From Vallitalea sp. (GTDB taxonomy: Bacteria > Bacillota > Clostridia > Lachnospirales > Vallitaleaceae), in assembly GCA_025210515.1 (NCBI GenBank), contig JAOARM010000010.1:167646-231645 (forward strand): a stretch of 64,000 nucleotides of DNA, given 5' to 3'. The translations under genes and the position numbers were made by a program. Below the pieces are notes generated by a model, which was given only the letters and a program-made list of their open reading frames with translations, did not search any database and was not told where the DNA came from. This document shows, piece after piece, positions 36,428-44,616 of this stretch (position 1 is the stretch's first letter; the number at the start of each line of letters is the position of its first letter).

Positions 36428-36940
36428 TTGTTGGCTAGTTTAATAGAAGAGTTAATTGTCGTATTAGAAGAAGAAAAAGATTGTTATATTAAATTGCTTT
36501 CTATAGGACAAAGTAAAACAGATATAATTATAAAAGGTGATGTAGCTTCTCTTAGTGAAATCACAAAAGATGAACAAGAAACAGCCACTCACGTTGTTAA
36601 GTTAGAGAAAAAGAGAGAAGAAATAATTAATGATATAGCACTTGTTACGAACAAAGATTGTAATGAGTTGACTATAACTAATTTGGCACTATTATTAACA
36701 AAGCAACAAGAACAACATGATGAATTAATTAAACTTAGAGATGATATTAAAGAAGTTGTTAATAAGTTAAGAGAAATTAATGATAAGAATAAAATATTAT
36801 TACAAGAATCCCTTGATTATATTGATTTTACAATGAATGCAATACAAAGCACTAATTCTGTACCTAATAGTAATTATGAATCAAAAGGTAATATCAATGA
36901 TTCTACAATTAATAATAGTTTATTTGATGCGAAACAATAA
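36428..36940 (+). CDS. flgN: Flagellar export chaperone FlgN
   Basis: The 170-residue helical protein LASLIEELIVVLEEEKDCYI fits FlgN, the cytoplasmic chaperone of the hook-filament junction proteins FlgK and FlgL, whose genes follow. It is mostly coiled coil to residue 140, with an Asn/Ser-rich tail. The start is TTG 36428, seven bases after AAAGGA; a second TTG follows at 36431. It begins 12 bases after flgM. Confidence 0.85.
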   Translation: MLASLIEELIVVLEEEKDCYIKLLSIGQSKTDIIIKGDVASLSEITKDEQETATHVVKLEKKREEIINDIALVTNKDCNELTITNLALLLTKQQEQHDELIKLRDDIKEVVNKLREINDKNKILLQESLDYIDFTMNAIQSTNSVPNSNYESKGNINDSTINNSLFDAKQ

Positions 36941-36965
36941 GAACAATAAATATAAATAGATGTTG

Positions 36966-37022
36966 AGTATTAAGAGTTATAAGTATATAAACATTAGTAT
37001 ATTACTTCTAACTCTTAATACT
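36966..37022 (+). repeat. Long hairpin between flgN and flgK
   Basis: Bases 36966-36987 pair with 36999-37022 almost perfectly (AGTATTAAGAGTTA with TAACTCTTAATACT at the base). No T-tract follows, so it looks like an RNA processing, stability or attenuation element inside the operon, not a simple terminator. Confidence 0.6.
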
Positions 37023-37052
37023 TAACGGAATAATTGTGAAAGAGGTGTCAAT

Positions 37053-38654
37053 ATGTCTTCAATAAGTAGTTTGGCAAGAGCTGTTTCTGGACTTTCTGCT
37101 AATCAAAATGCACTACAGACAACTGCTCATAATATATCTAACGTTAATACACCGGGGTACGTTAGACAACAAGTATTAATGAAAGATACTACCTACGTGA
37201 AAATTGGTCGTAATGGAAACAATAACTTAATGGTAGGACTTGGAACTGATATACAATCTATACGTCAAGTTAGAGATATGTTTTTAGATGGAGCATTTAG
37301 AAACGAGTCAAGTAGATATGGATTCTATAATTCAGGAGCAGATGCAGTGAAAGAAGTTGAAACAATATTAGGAGAGACAGAAGGAGAGAATATGGGTAAG
37401 ATACTCAAGAAATTCTGGGAATCTCTTAATGAACTTTCAAATCATCCTGACGGATTAGAAGCTAGAGGTACTTTTGTTCAAAATGCAGTATTATTTGTTA
37501 ACAAAGCTAACTTAATTATGAAACAACTTGGACAATATCAAACAAATCTCAATAAGCAAGTAGAAGATAAAGTTAATGAGATTAATTCTCTTGGAGAACA
37601 AATTAAGCAATTAAATAATAAAATAGTAAAATATGAAATAAATGGTGATAATGCTAATGACTATAGAGATGCAAGGAATAATGCTCTTGATAAATTAGCA
37701 AAACTTGTAGATATATCATATAGAGAAGACAAACTTGGAAATGTTTTTGTTAGAGCTGAAGGAATTGATTTTGTTACTATAGGAGATGTAAACAAAATGG
37801 AGCTAACTCAAGCAGAACCTAGAAGCCCATTAGTTTCGCCTATATGGAAGTCAACAGGAAAAGAAGTCTTCAACTTAAAATCAGAAATTAAACCAGAAAA
37901 AGAAAATGATAGAGGTTCTCTGAAGGGGATTTTATTATCAAGAGGTACTAGAGCAGCTACTTGGAAAGATACAGAAGATGCTGCTAAATATAAGAAAGAT
38001 ATAGAACCATCTTTTATTATGAAAACCCAAGCTAGATTTGATATGTTAGTTCATACTATTGTTACTAAAGTAAATGATATTTTATCTCCTAGATCAAAAT
38101 TATCTCCATCACCATACGGACTAGATGGTTCTACACATATTGAATTATTTAAAAGAAAACAGATGGATAGGTATGATGCAGCTGGAAATTATAATGTAGA
38201 AGATGCCAGTAATTACAATTCACTGTATACAGCAGGTAATCTAGAGATTAATCCAGATATAATTAAAGATTATGACAAGATATGTATAACTAAAGTTAAA
38301 GGAGAAGTAGGAGATAATCAGATTGTACAAGATATAATAAAAGCGTGGAAAAATGCGGATATTCCAGAAAGTCCTGGTAGCACAGCTTCATTAAACATAG
38401 ATGAATATTATGTTGGTTTTGTTGGCGAAGTTGGTAGTGTAGGAAAAGTTACTAGAGCCCATATGGCAAATCAGCAGATGCTTGTTACACAAATTGATAA
38501 TCAAAGAAGTTCTTTAATGGGTGTTTCATCTGACGAAGAACTAGGAAATATGATGAAATATCAACATGCATATAATGCTTCTGCTAGAGTAGTAACAGTA
38601 ATTGATCAGATGTTAGAGCAAATAGTTACTAGATTAGGTTTAGTCGGAAGATAG
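37053..38654 (+). CDS. flgK: Flagellar hook-associated protein FlgK, first copy
   Basis: HAP1 links hook and filament. The N-terminal rod-type motif SLARAVSGLSANQNALQTTA is followed by HNISNVNTPGYVRQQVLM, and the C-terminus reads MMKYQHAYNASARVVTVIDQMLEQIVTRLG. The 533 residues are typical. AAAGAGGTGTCAAT precedes the ATG. A second FlgK-like gene follows 30 bases later. Confidence 0.92.
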   Translation: MSSISSLARAVSGLSANQNALQTTAHNISNVNTPGYVRQQVLMKDTTYVKIGRNGNNNLMVGLGTDIQSIRQVRDMFLDGAFRNESSRYGFYNSGADAVKEVETILGETEGENMGKILKKFWESLNELSNHPDGLEARGTFVQNAVLFVNKANLIMKQLGQYQTNLNKQVEDKVNEINSLGEQIKQLNNKIVKYEINGDNANDYRDARNNALDKLAKLVDISYREDKLGNVFVRAEGIDFVTIGDVNKMELTQAEPRSPLVSPIWKSTGKEVFNLKSEIKPEKENDRGSLKGILLSRGTRAATWKDTEDAAKYKKDIEPSFIMKTQARFDMLVHTIVTKVNDILSPRSKLSPSPYGLDGSTHIELFKRKQMDRYDAAGNYNVEDASNYNSLYTAGNLEINPDIIKDYDKICITKVKGEVGDNQIVQDIIKAWKNADIPESPGSTASLNIDEYYVGFVGEVGSVGKVTRAHMANQQMLVTQIDNQRSSLMGVSSDEELGNMMKYQHAYNASARVVTVIDQMLEQIVTRLGLVGR

Positions 38655-38684
38655 TTAATATATTAGGGAAAAGGGGAGATAAAA

Positions 38685-40394
38685 GTGCAATCATCATTTT
38701 TTGGCTTAAATGTTGCTACACAAGGATTGTTTACAGCTAGAACATCACTAGATATTGTCAACCATAATATATCTAATGCAGAAACACCTGGTTATAGTAG
38801 ACAATATGGAATACAATCAGCATGTAGACCATTACCTAACAATGGTATTGGTATGATGGGAACAGGATCAGAAATATTAGAAGTGTCTCAATATAGAAAT
38901 AGATATTTGGATGTTAAATTTTGGAACAGTTCTTGTCATTATGGAGAATATTCAGTTAAAAATACTCAAACAAGTTATATGGAGACATTGTTAAATGAAT
39001 TAAAAGATACAGGGATTACTAAGCAATTTGCTGATGTGTTTAATTCTTTGCAGAAATTGTCAAAAGACCCAAGTAATTTTGCATATAGAACTAGTTTTAC
39101 AGATATGTCTACTAGCTTTGGAAAATATTTTAATGATGTTGCAAAGCAATTACGTTCTTATCAAAGAGAAGCTAATTTCTCAATTAAGACAAAAATAGAT
39201 CAGATTAATTATAGTGCTAATCAATTAGCTGTATTAAACGATCAAATTTCAAATTTAGAGTTATCAGGAAATCAAGCTAATGATTTAAGAGACAAAAGAG
39301 CTAATATAGTAGATGAATTATCAAAAATAATTAATGTTGAAGTAGAAGAACGTACAGACAGTCAAGGTAAAAAAACATTTCAAGTGTTTGCTAACGGACA
39401 GAGATTAGTAGAAGGTAGTAAAGTTAATTTATTAGAAACTAGACCTAGAAAGAACCTTAATAATCCAGAAGATGAAAATGGATTATTTGATATATACTGG
39501 AAAAATGGACAAATATTCAATATGACGGATAGTAAGCTTGAAGGAGAATTAAAAGGCTATATAGATATGAGAGACGGTAATAATGGTAATAATTTTAAAG
39601 GTAAAATAGAGAGTTTAACTACTGATAGCAAAACAATTCAAGTTAAGAATCCTATGAGAACAGATTTGCCTAAAACCGGTGTTGTTGAAATTGATGGTAA
39701 AGAGTATGAATACACTGATTGTGTATATAATGGTAATAGTTTAGATCCTACATTGACATTTACTTTAACAGAAGATGCTAAAGTTGGAGCTCAGAATATA
39801 AGCATGGGGGATAACCTAATGTATAAAGGAATTCCTTATTACATGGAAAAACTTAACCATTTTGTTAGAACTATTGCTAAAGAATTTAATGAAATTCATC
39901 AAACTGGAAAAGATAAAGATGGCAATAATGGAGTACCGTTATTTACGTATAAAGGATATACTACTGGAGATGTAGATTATGATAAGATGACTATTGATAA
40001 TTTTCAATTTTCACCTGAGATTAAAAATGATGTAAATAAATTGCTAACAACAACTGATTATCAAAACGGACAAAGTGACAATGAACTTATACTGAAAATG
40101 TTAGCTCTAAAACATGATACAGATATGTTTGACAAAGGTGAGCCAGATAACTATATTCAAGCGTTAGTTGGTGAACTTGGAATAGATAAGAAACAAGCGG
40201 AAAGTTTTGAAAGAGGGCAAATGAGTTTAAACAATATGATTAAGAATCAAAGACTATCATATTCTGGTGTTGACTTAAACGAAGAAACTACCAATATAAT
40301 TAAGTATCAACAAGCTTATAACATGTCAGCCAAAATGATTAGTGTATTTGATGAAATATATGAAGTAACTATTAATAGATTAGGAGCTAGCTAG
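38685..40394 (+). CDS. flgK2: Flagellar hook-associated protein FlgK, second copy
   Basis: The 569-residue protein has the same ends as the preceding gene: GLNVATQGLFTARTSLDIVN, HNISNAETPGYSRQYGIQS and the C-terminal IIKYQQAYNMSAKMISVFDEIYEVTINRLG. Its middle domain is longer and differs. The start is GTG 38685 behind AAAAGGGGAGATAAAA. Two junction proteins suggest a specialised junction or a filament of more than one type. Which copy is the main HAP1 cannot be told here. Confidence 0.88.
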   Translation: MQSSFFGLNVATQGLFTARTSLDIVNHNISNAETPGYSRQYGIQSACRPLPNNGIGMMGTGSEILEVSQYRNRYLDVKFWNSSCHYGEYSVKNTQTSYMETLLNELKDTGITKQFADVFNSLQKLSKDPSNFAYRTSFTDMSTSFGKYFNDVAKQLRSYQREANFSIKTKIDQINYSANQLAVLNDQISNLELSGNQANDLRDKRANIVDELSKIINVEVEERTDSQGKKTFQVFANGQRLVEGSKVNLLETRPRKNLNNPEDENGLFDIYWKNGQIFNMTDSKLEGELKGYIDMRDGNNGNNFKGKIESLTTDSKTIQVKNPMRTDLPKTGVVEIDGKEYEYTDCVYNGNSLDPTLTFTLTEDAKVGAQNISMGDNLMYKGIPYYMEKLNHFVRTIAKEFNEIHQTGKDKDGNNGVPLFTYKGYTTGDVDYDKMTIDNFQFSPEIKNDVNKLLTTTDYQNGQSDNELILKMLALKHDTDMFDKGEPDNYIQALVGELGIDKKQAESFERGQMSLNNMIKNQRLSYSGVDLNEETTNIIKYQQAYNMSAKMISVFDEIYEVTINRLGAS

Positions 40395-40444
40395 GTTTTA
40401 TTATTTAATAGTTTATTTGGTATAAGGAAGGAGTTATTATATAT

Positions 40445-41749
40445 ATGAGAATAACAAATGGTATGGTAACAAATAATATATTATTAAGTCTTAATAGAAA
40501 TAAATTTGCTCTAAGTACGTATGAACAACAATTAGCTACAGGAAAGAAGATTCAAAAGCCATCTGATGATCCTATTGTTGCTGTAAGAGCATTAAAATTT
40601 CGTTCAAACGTAAGAGAAGTTGAACAATATAAATCAAATGCTAAAGATGCAGTATCATGGATGAATATAACTAGTAATTCAATAACTAATGTTCTTGAGA
40701 TTGTAAAAAAAGTAAGAGGATTATGTGTACAAGGTTCTTCAGATACATTTAATGTTGAACAGAGGAAAAGTATGATATCTTCATTAGAACAATTAAAAGA
40801 ACAATTAACTAATGAAGGAAATGTAGACTATGCAGGTAGACATGTTTTTACAGGTTATAAAACTGATAAACCTTTAACTTATACAGAAGGAAATAATGAA
40901 AAATATAAGATTACTCAAAAATTTAGCACAGATGATATGGAAAAAGTCAAGAAAATTATTGATAAAGGATCAGATGCTAATCCTAAAATAATAGAAGTAG
41001 ATAGAATTAGATTAGGATACTCACAAGTAAAAATAGAAGATATTACATTTAACTCTGGTGGAAACCCTTTTGATGTAGATAAAAAACAATCTACTGATGA
41101 TGGTGCATATGAACCGGAAGTTGGAAAAGTATACCTATTAGAAGATACAGGAGAACTTATATTCAATTCTGCAGATAGAGATAAAGTAAAAGACGGATTT
41201 GATTTTAAGTATAATAAAGAAGGATTTAAAAAAGGAGACTTAAATCCTATTCACTACTATAAATGCGAGGATTCAAATGGTACTACTTATGATAATAAGA
41301 GAGATAGTATTAATTATCAAATAAGTTATAATCAAAACATTAATGTTAATACATTAGGAAAAGATTTAATTACAATTGATCTAGTAAGAGATTTAGAAGA
41401 AATAATTAAAGAAGTATCTAAAGTAAAAAATGATGGTTCTAAGCATGACGATCTTCTAAAAGATAGTTTAGGAGACAAATTTTCTAGTCTTATAGGAAAG
41501 ATAGATAAACATAAAAACAATTTACTTCATCATGAAGCTGACCTTGGAACTAGAATTAATAGATTAGATTTGACTATTAATAGATTAGAAGATGATAAAC
41601 TTAATTTTACTGAATTATTAGCAGAAAATGAAAACATTGATATTGCAGAAGTTATGGTTAAGATGAAAGCGCAGGAAATGGTTTATAATGGAGCTTTGAT
41701 GGCATCTGGAAAGATTGTTCAGGCTACTTTGTTGGATTTTATAAGATAA
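40445..41749 (+). CDS. flgL: Flagellar hook-associated protein FlgL
   Basis: HAP3 forms the layer under the filament. The flagellin-like N-terminus is MRITNGMVTNNILLSLNRNK, then LATGKKIQKPSDDPIVAVRA. The C-terminus reads IAEVMVKMKAQEMVYNGALMASGKIVQATLLDF. At 434 residues it is longer than many FlgL proteins (about 300), with an enlarged central domain (about 150-330). AAGGAAGGAGTTATTATAT precedes the ATG. Confidence 0.92.
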   Translation: MRITNGMVTNNILLSLNRNKFALSTYEQQLATGKKIQKPSDDPIVAVRALKFRSNVREVEQYKSNAKDAVSWMNITSNSITNVLEIVKKVRGLCVQGSSDTFNVEQRKSMISSLEQLKEQLTNEGNVDYAGRHVFTGYKTDKPLTYTEGNNEKYKITQKFSTDDMEKVKKIIDKGSDANPKIIEVDRIRLGYSQVKIEDITFNSGGNPFDVDKKQSTDDGAYEPEVGKVYLLEDTGELIFNSADRDKVKDGFDFKYNKEGFKKGDLNPIHYYKCEDSNGTTYDNKRDSINYQISYNQNINVNTLGKDLITIDLVRDLEEIIKEVSKVKNDGSKHDDLLKDSLGDKFSSLIGKIDKHKNNLLHHEADLGTRINRLDLTINRLEDDKLNFTELLAENENIDIAEVMVKMKAQEMVYNGALMASGKIVQATLLDFIR

Positions 41750-41766
41750 ATAATAATGAAATATTC

Positions 41767-41792
41767 ATAGACGCATTTATTAGTGCGTCTAT
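41767..41792 (+). repeat. Hairpin between flgL and fliW
   Basis: ATAGACGCA pairs perfectly with TGCGTCTAT around eight bases, with no T-run after it. It may be a weak terminator or RNA-stability element. Confidence 0.5.
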
Positions 41793-41824
41793 AAACATAT
41801 TATACAGAGATAAGGAGTGAATAA

Positions 41825-42274
41825 ATGTTAATACAATCAAGATATTTTGGTGAAATAGAAGTTGATGATAATACTATCGTAACATTTGAAGAAGGAATTT
41901 TTGGGTTCTCTAACTACCATAGATTTGCAATTATATATGATAATGAATTTTTTTGTTGGTTACAATCTGTAGAAGATAAAGAAGTGGCTTTACCAATGAT
42001 ACAAACAACAATGATATTTACTGATTATTGTCCAGAAGTTGATGATAATATGATACTTAAAATAGGAGAACTTAATCAAGAGAATTTGTTAATGTATACA
42101 ATAGTTGTAGTACCTGAAAATATTGAGAATATGACAACTAACTTAAAAGCTCCTATTATAGTAAATACTAAGACTAATAAAGGAATTCAAGTAATACTAA
42201 ATGAAGATTATGAAGTTAAGCATAATTTATATGATTACTTAAAACAAGTTAAACAACAAAAGGCGGGTGAATAA
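41825..42274 (+). CDS. fliW: Flagellar assembly factor FliW
   Basis: FliW binds CsrA allosterically and also binds flagellin, coupling flagellin translation to secretion. The 149-residue protein reads [20 protein letters not shown], then [13 protein letters not shown], and [20 protein letters not shown] near the end, all typical. AAGGAGTGAATAA precedes the ATG. It sits directly before csrA and just upstream of the two flagellin genes, the conserved partner-switch arrangement. Confidence 0.95.
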   Translation: MLIQSRYFGEIEVDDNTIVTFEEGIFGFSNYHRFAIIYDNEFFCWLQSVEDKEVALPMIQTTMIFTDYCPEVDDNMILKIGELNQENLLMYTIVVVPENIENMTTNLKAPIIVNTKTNKGIQVILNEDYEVKHNLYDYLKQVKQQKAGE

Positions 42275-42275
42275 T

Positions 42276-42503
42276 ATGCTCGCATTATCAAGAAAAAAAG
42301 GACAAGGTATAATAATAGGTGATAATATTGAATTAGTTATTCTTGATATATCTAAAGATCAAGTTAGAGTAGGAATTAATGCACCGAAAAATATTTCAAT
42401 TCATAGGAAAGAAATATACTTGCAGATTCAAGAGGAAAATAAGAAGGCTAATAATACTAGTGATGATGTAGCTAGTAAGTTAAAGGATTTATTCACTAAC
42501 TAA
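42276..42503 (+). CDS. csrA: Carbon storage/translation regulator CsrA
   Basis: This 75-residue RNA-binding dimer represses flagellin translation. It starts [20 protein letters not shown], with [19 protein letters not shown] holding the RNA-contact arginine region. ATG 42276 begins two bases after the fliW stop, and GGCGGGTGA lies inside the fliW end; an in-frame GTG at 42267 is less likely. Two candidate target hairpins lie in the leaders of the flagellin genes directly downstream. Confidence 0.95.
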   Translation: MLALSRKKGQGIIIGDNIELVILDISKDQVRVGINAPKNISIHRKEIYLQIQEENKKANNTSDDVASKLKDLFTN

Positions 42504-42552
42504 AACTATTCAATTGAAAATGTATATAAATATAAATTTATAAAAATAAAAC

Positions 42553-42580
42553 TAAAGTTATTGTTTAACATAACCGATAT
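42553..42580 (+). promoter_or_regulatory. Sigma-D promoter of the flagellin genes
   Basis: TAAA (42553-42556), a 16-base spacer and ACCGATAT (42573-42580) differ from the consensus only at the first base of the -10. It lies about 160 bases before the first flagellin ATG, leaving a structured leader. Confidence 0.75.
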
Positions 42581-42696
42581 ATATTTTGTAAAGAAATGAA
42601 TATAGAAGATAATAGAGTTATTGGTAAAGTGTTCCAATAAATTTTTAGTTGGGTATTTAGCCATTAATATGGGCCCGATGGCTTTATATAAAATAA

Positions 42697-42718
42697 AGAT
42701 GACAAAGGAAGGTCATCT
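42697..42718 (+). promoter_or_regulatory. CsrA-binding hairpin in the first flagellin leader
   Basis: AGATGAC (42697-42703) pairs with GTCATCT (42712-42718), presenting the 8-base loop AAAGGAAG with GGA at the top. A second GGA site is the ribosome site AAGGAGGA seven bases downstream. This two-site layout matches the hag leader of Bacillus, where CsrA blocks translation. Confidence 0.72.
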
Positions 42719-42740
42719 AAAATTCAAGGAGGAACCAAAT

Positions 42741-43568
42741 ATGATTATCAATCACAATATGATGGCGATGAATACACATCGTCAAATGGGAGTTACAAGC
42801 GGTAGTCAAACAAAAGCAATGGAAAAATTATCCTCAGGACTAAGAATCAATAGAGCTGGTGATGATGCTGCAGGTCTTGCAATCTCAGAAAAAATGAGAT
42901 CACAAGTAAGAGGATTAAACCAAGCATCTAGAAACGCTCAAGACGGAATTTCTTTAATTCAAACAGCAGAAGGAGCGTTACAAGAAACACATGCAATTCT
43001 TCAAAGAATGAGAGAATTAGCAGTTCAATCAGCAAATGATACTAATGATGATACTACAGATAGAGCGGCACTTCAGGCTGAGGTTGATCAATTACTAACT
43101 GAGATTGATAGAATTGGAAATGACACTAAGTTTAACGGTAAGTCATTATTAAATGGTGATGCTGCTGTTGCAACAACTGGATACAAATTCCAAATTGGAG
43201 CAGATAAAGATCAAAGTATAACATTGAAAATAGGTTCAATGTTAACTAATGCATTGTCAGTAAATGGTGTTGACATTAGTGATCAGTCAAATGCAAATGA
43301 TGCAATCGATACTGTAAATACTGCTATCAATTCAGTATCTACAGAGAGAGCAAAACTAGGGGCATATCAAAATAGATTAGAACATACAATTAAGAACTTA
43401 GATAATTCATCTGAAAATCTTCAATCAGCAGAAAGTAGAATTAGAGATGTAGATATGGCAAAAGAAATGATGAACTTTACAAAACAAAATATATTACAAC
43501 AAGCAGCACAATCAATGCTTGCTCAAGCAAATCAATCTCCTCAAGGAGTATTGCAATTATTAAGATAA
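42741..43568 (+). CDS. hag: Flagellin, first copy
   Basis: The 275-residue flagellin has conserved D0/D1 ends: [18 protein letters not shown], then [20 protein letters not shown] and [16 protein letters not shown]; the C-terminus is [20 protein letters not shown] followed by [16 protein letters not shown]. The middle is short (about 140-195), so there is no large exposed D2/D3 domain. ATG 42741 follows AAGGAGGAACCAAAT; the open frame further upstream is leader sequence. The protein is almost the same as the next gene outside the middle. Confidence 0.96.
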   Translation: MIINHNMMAMNTHRQMGVTSGSQTKAMEKLSSGLRINRAGDDAAGLAISEKMRSQVRGLNQASRNAQDGISLIQTAEGALQETHAILQRMRELAVQSANDTNDDTTDRAALQAEVDQLLTEIDRIGNDTKFNGKSLLNGDAAVATTGYKFQIGADKDQSITLKIGSMLTNALSVNGVDISDQSNANDAIDTVNTAINSVSTERAKLGAYQNRLEHTIKNLDNSSENLQSAESRIRDVDMAKEMMNFTKQNILQQAAQSMLAQANQSPQGVLQLLR

Positions 43569-43585
43569 TAAATTAATATAATTAA

Positions 43586-43605
43586 ATTTGGAATGGAAGC
43601 CAAAT
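43586..43605 (+). promoter_or_regulatory. CsrA-binding hairpin in the second flagellin leader
   Basis: ATTTGG (43586-43591) pairs with CCAAAT (43600-43605) around the 8-base loop AATGGAAG. Loop length, GGA position and distance to the AAGGAGG ribosome site copy the first leader although the stem sequence differs, which supports selection for CsrA binding. Confidence 0.7.
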
Positions 43606-43628
43606 AAGAATTCAAGGAGGAACTGAAT

Positions 43629-44450
43629 ATGATTATTAATCACAATATGATGGCAATGAATACACATCGTCAAATGGGAGTTACAAGTGGAAGTCAAACA
43701 AAAGCAATGGAAAAATTATCATCAGGACTAAGAATTAATAGAGCTGGTGATGATGCTGCAGGTCTTGCAATCTCAGAAAAAATGAGAGCTCAAGTAAGAG
43801 GATTAAACCAAGCATCTAGAAACGCTCAGGATGGAATTTCTTTAATTCAAACAGCAGAAGGAGCATTACAAGAAACACATGCAATTCTTCAAAGAATGAG
43901 AGAATTAGCAGTGCAATCTTCAAATGATACAAACGATAATGGAACAGATAGAGCAGCACTTCAAAAAGAAGTTGTACAATTACAAAATGAGATTGATAGA
44001 ATAGCAAAAGATTCTAAGTTTAATGGAAAAGGACTTTTAAGTGAAACAAACTCAACATTTAAATTTCATATAGGAGCTGACAAAGGGCAGTCCATTACAT
44101 TAACAATTAATGGTATGCAAGCTAGTAACTTAACAGTTGATGCTGCTAAAGTTACTATTGGTAGTCAAACAGCTGCAAATAATGCTATAGAAACTATTAA
44201 TACTGCTATTAATGCTGTATCTGACCAGAGAGCAAAACTAGGAGCATACCAAAATAGATTAGAACATACAATCAAAAACTTAGACAACTCATCTGAAAAT
44301 CTACAATCTGCAGAAAGTAGAATTAGAGACGTAGATATGGCAAAAGAAATGATGAACTTTACAAAACAAAACATATTACAGCAAGCAGCACAATCAATGC
44401 TTGCTCAAGCAAATCAATCTCCTCAAGGTGTCCTACAGTTGTTGAGATAA
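43629..44450 (+). CDS. hag2: Flagellin, second copy
   Basis: This 273-residue flagellin lies in tandem, 60 bases after the first, with no terminator or clear promoter between, so both are probably on one RNA. The N- and C-terminal thirds are nearly identical to copy one. The middle (about 135-195) differs, with [19 protein letters not shown] in place of FQIGADKDQSITLKIGS. Its Ser/Thr residues are candidate O-glycosylation sites. AAGGAGGAACTGAAT precedes the ATG. Confidence 0.96.
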   Translation: MIINHNMMAMNTHRQMGVTSGSQTKAMEKLSSGLRINRAGDDAAGLAISEKMRAQVRGLNQASRNAQDGISLIQTAEGALQETHAILQRMRELAVQSSNDTNDNGTDRAALQKEVVQLQNEIDRIAKDSKFNGKGLLSETNSTFKFHIGADKGQSITLTINGMQASNLTVDAAKVTIGSQTAANNAIETINTAINAVSDQRAKLGAYQNRLEHTIKNLDNSSENLQSAESRIRDVDMAKEMMNFTKQNILQQAAQSMLAQANQSPQGVLQLLR

Positions 44451-44495
44451 TTAAATTGTAAATATATAGTTAAAACAAATACTACGTTAATTATT

Positions 44496-44535
44496 AATAA
44501 AGAGTCAGGGTTTTCTGGCTCTTTATTATTTTTTT
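44496..44535 (+). terminator. Intrinsic terminator of the flagellin operon
   Basis: AATAAAGAGTCAG pairs with CTGGCTCTTTATT (one G-T pair) and a T-run follows. Confidence 0.87.
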
Positions 44536-44539
44536 GCCC

Positions 44540-44566
44540 TAAGATTTATGTAAAATATGTCGATAT
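44540..44566 (+). promoter_or_regulatory. Sigma-D-type promoter of the glycan island
   Basis: TAAG (44540-44543), exactly 15 bases, then GTCGATAT (44559-44566) differ from TAAA-N15-GCCGATAT at two bases. It lies between the flagellin terminator and the large fusion gene, 50 bases before its start. Confidence 0.6.
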
Positions 44567-44616
44567 ATATAAAATATAGGAAAATATGGTTTAGTTTTAC
44601 AGAGGAGGTAAAGATA

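Noticed and set aside
42621..42740. In-frame N-terminal extension of the first flagellin
   Set aside because: Flagellin begins at MIINHNM with a strong ribosome site at 42726; the upstream part holds the leader hairpin and no suitable start.
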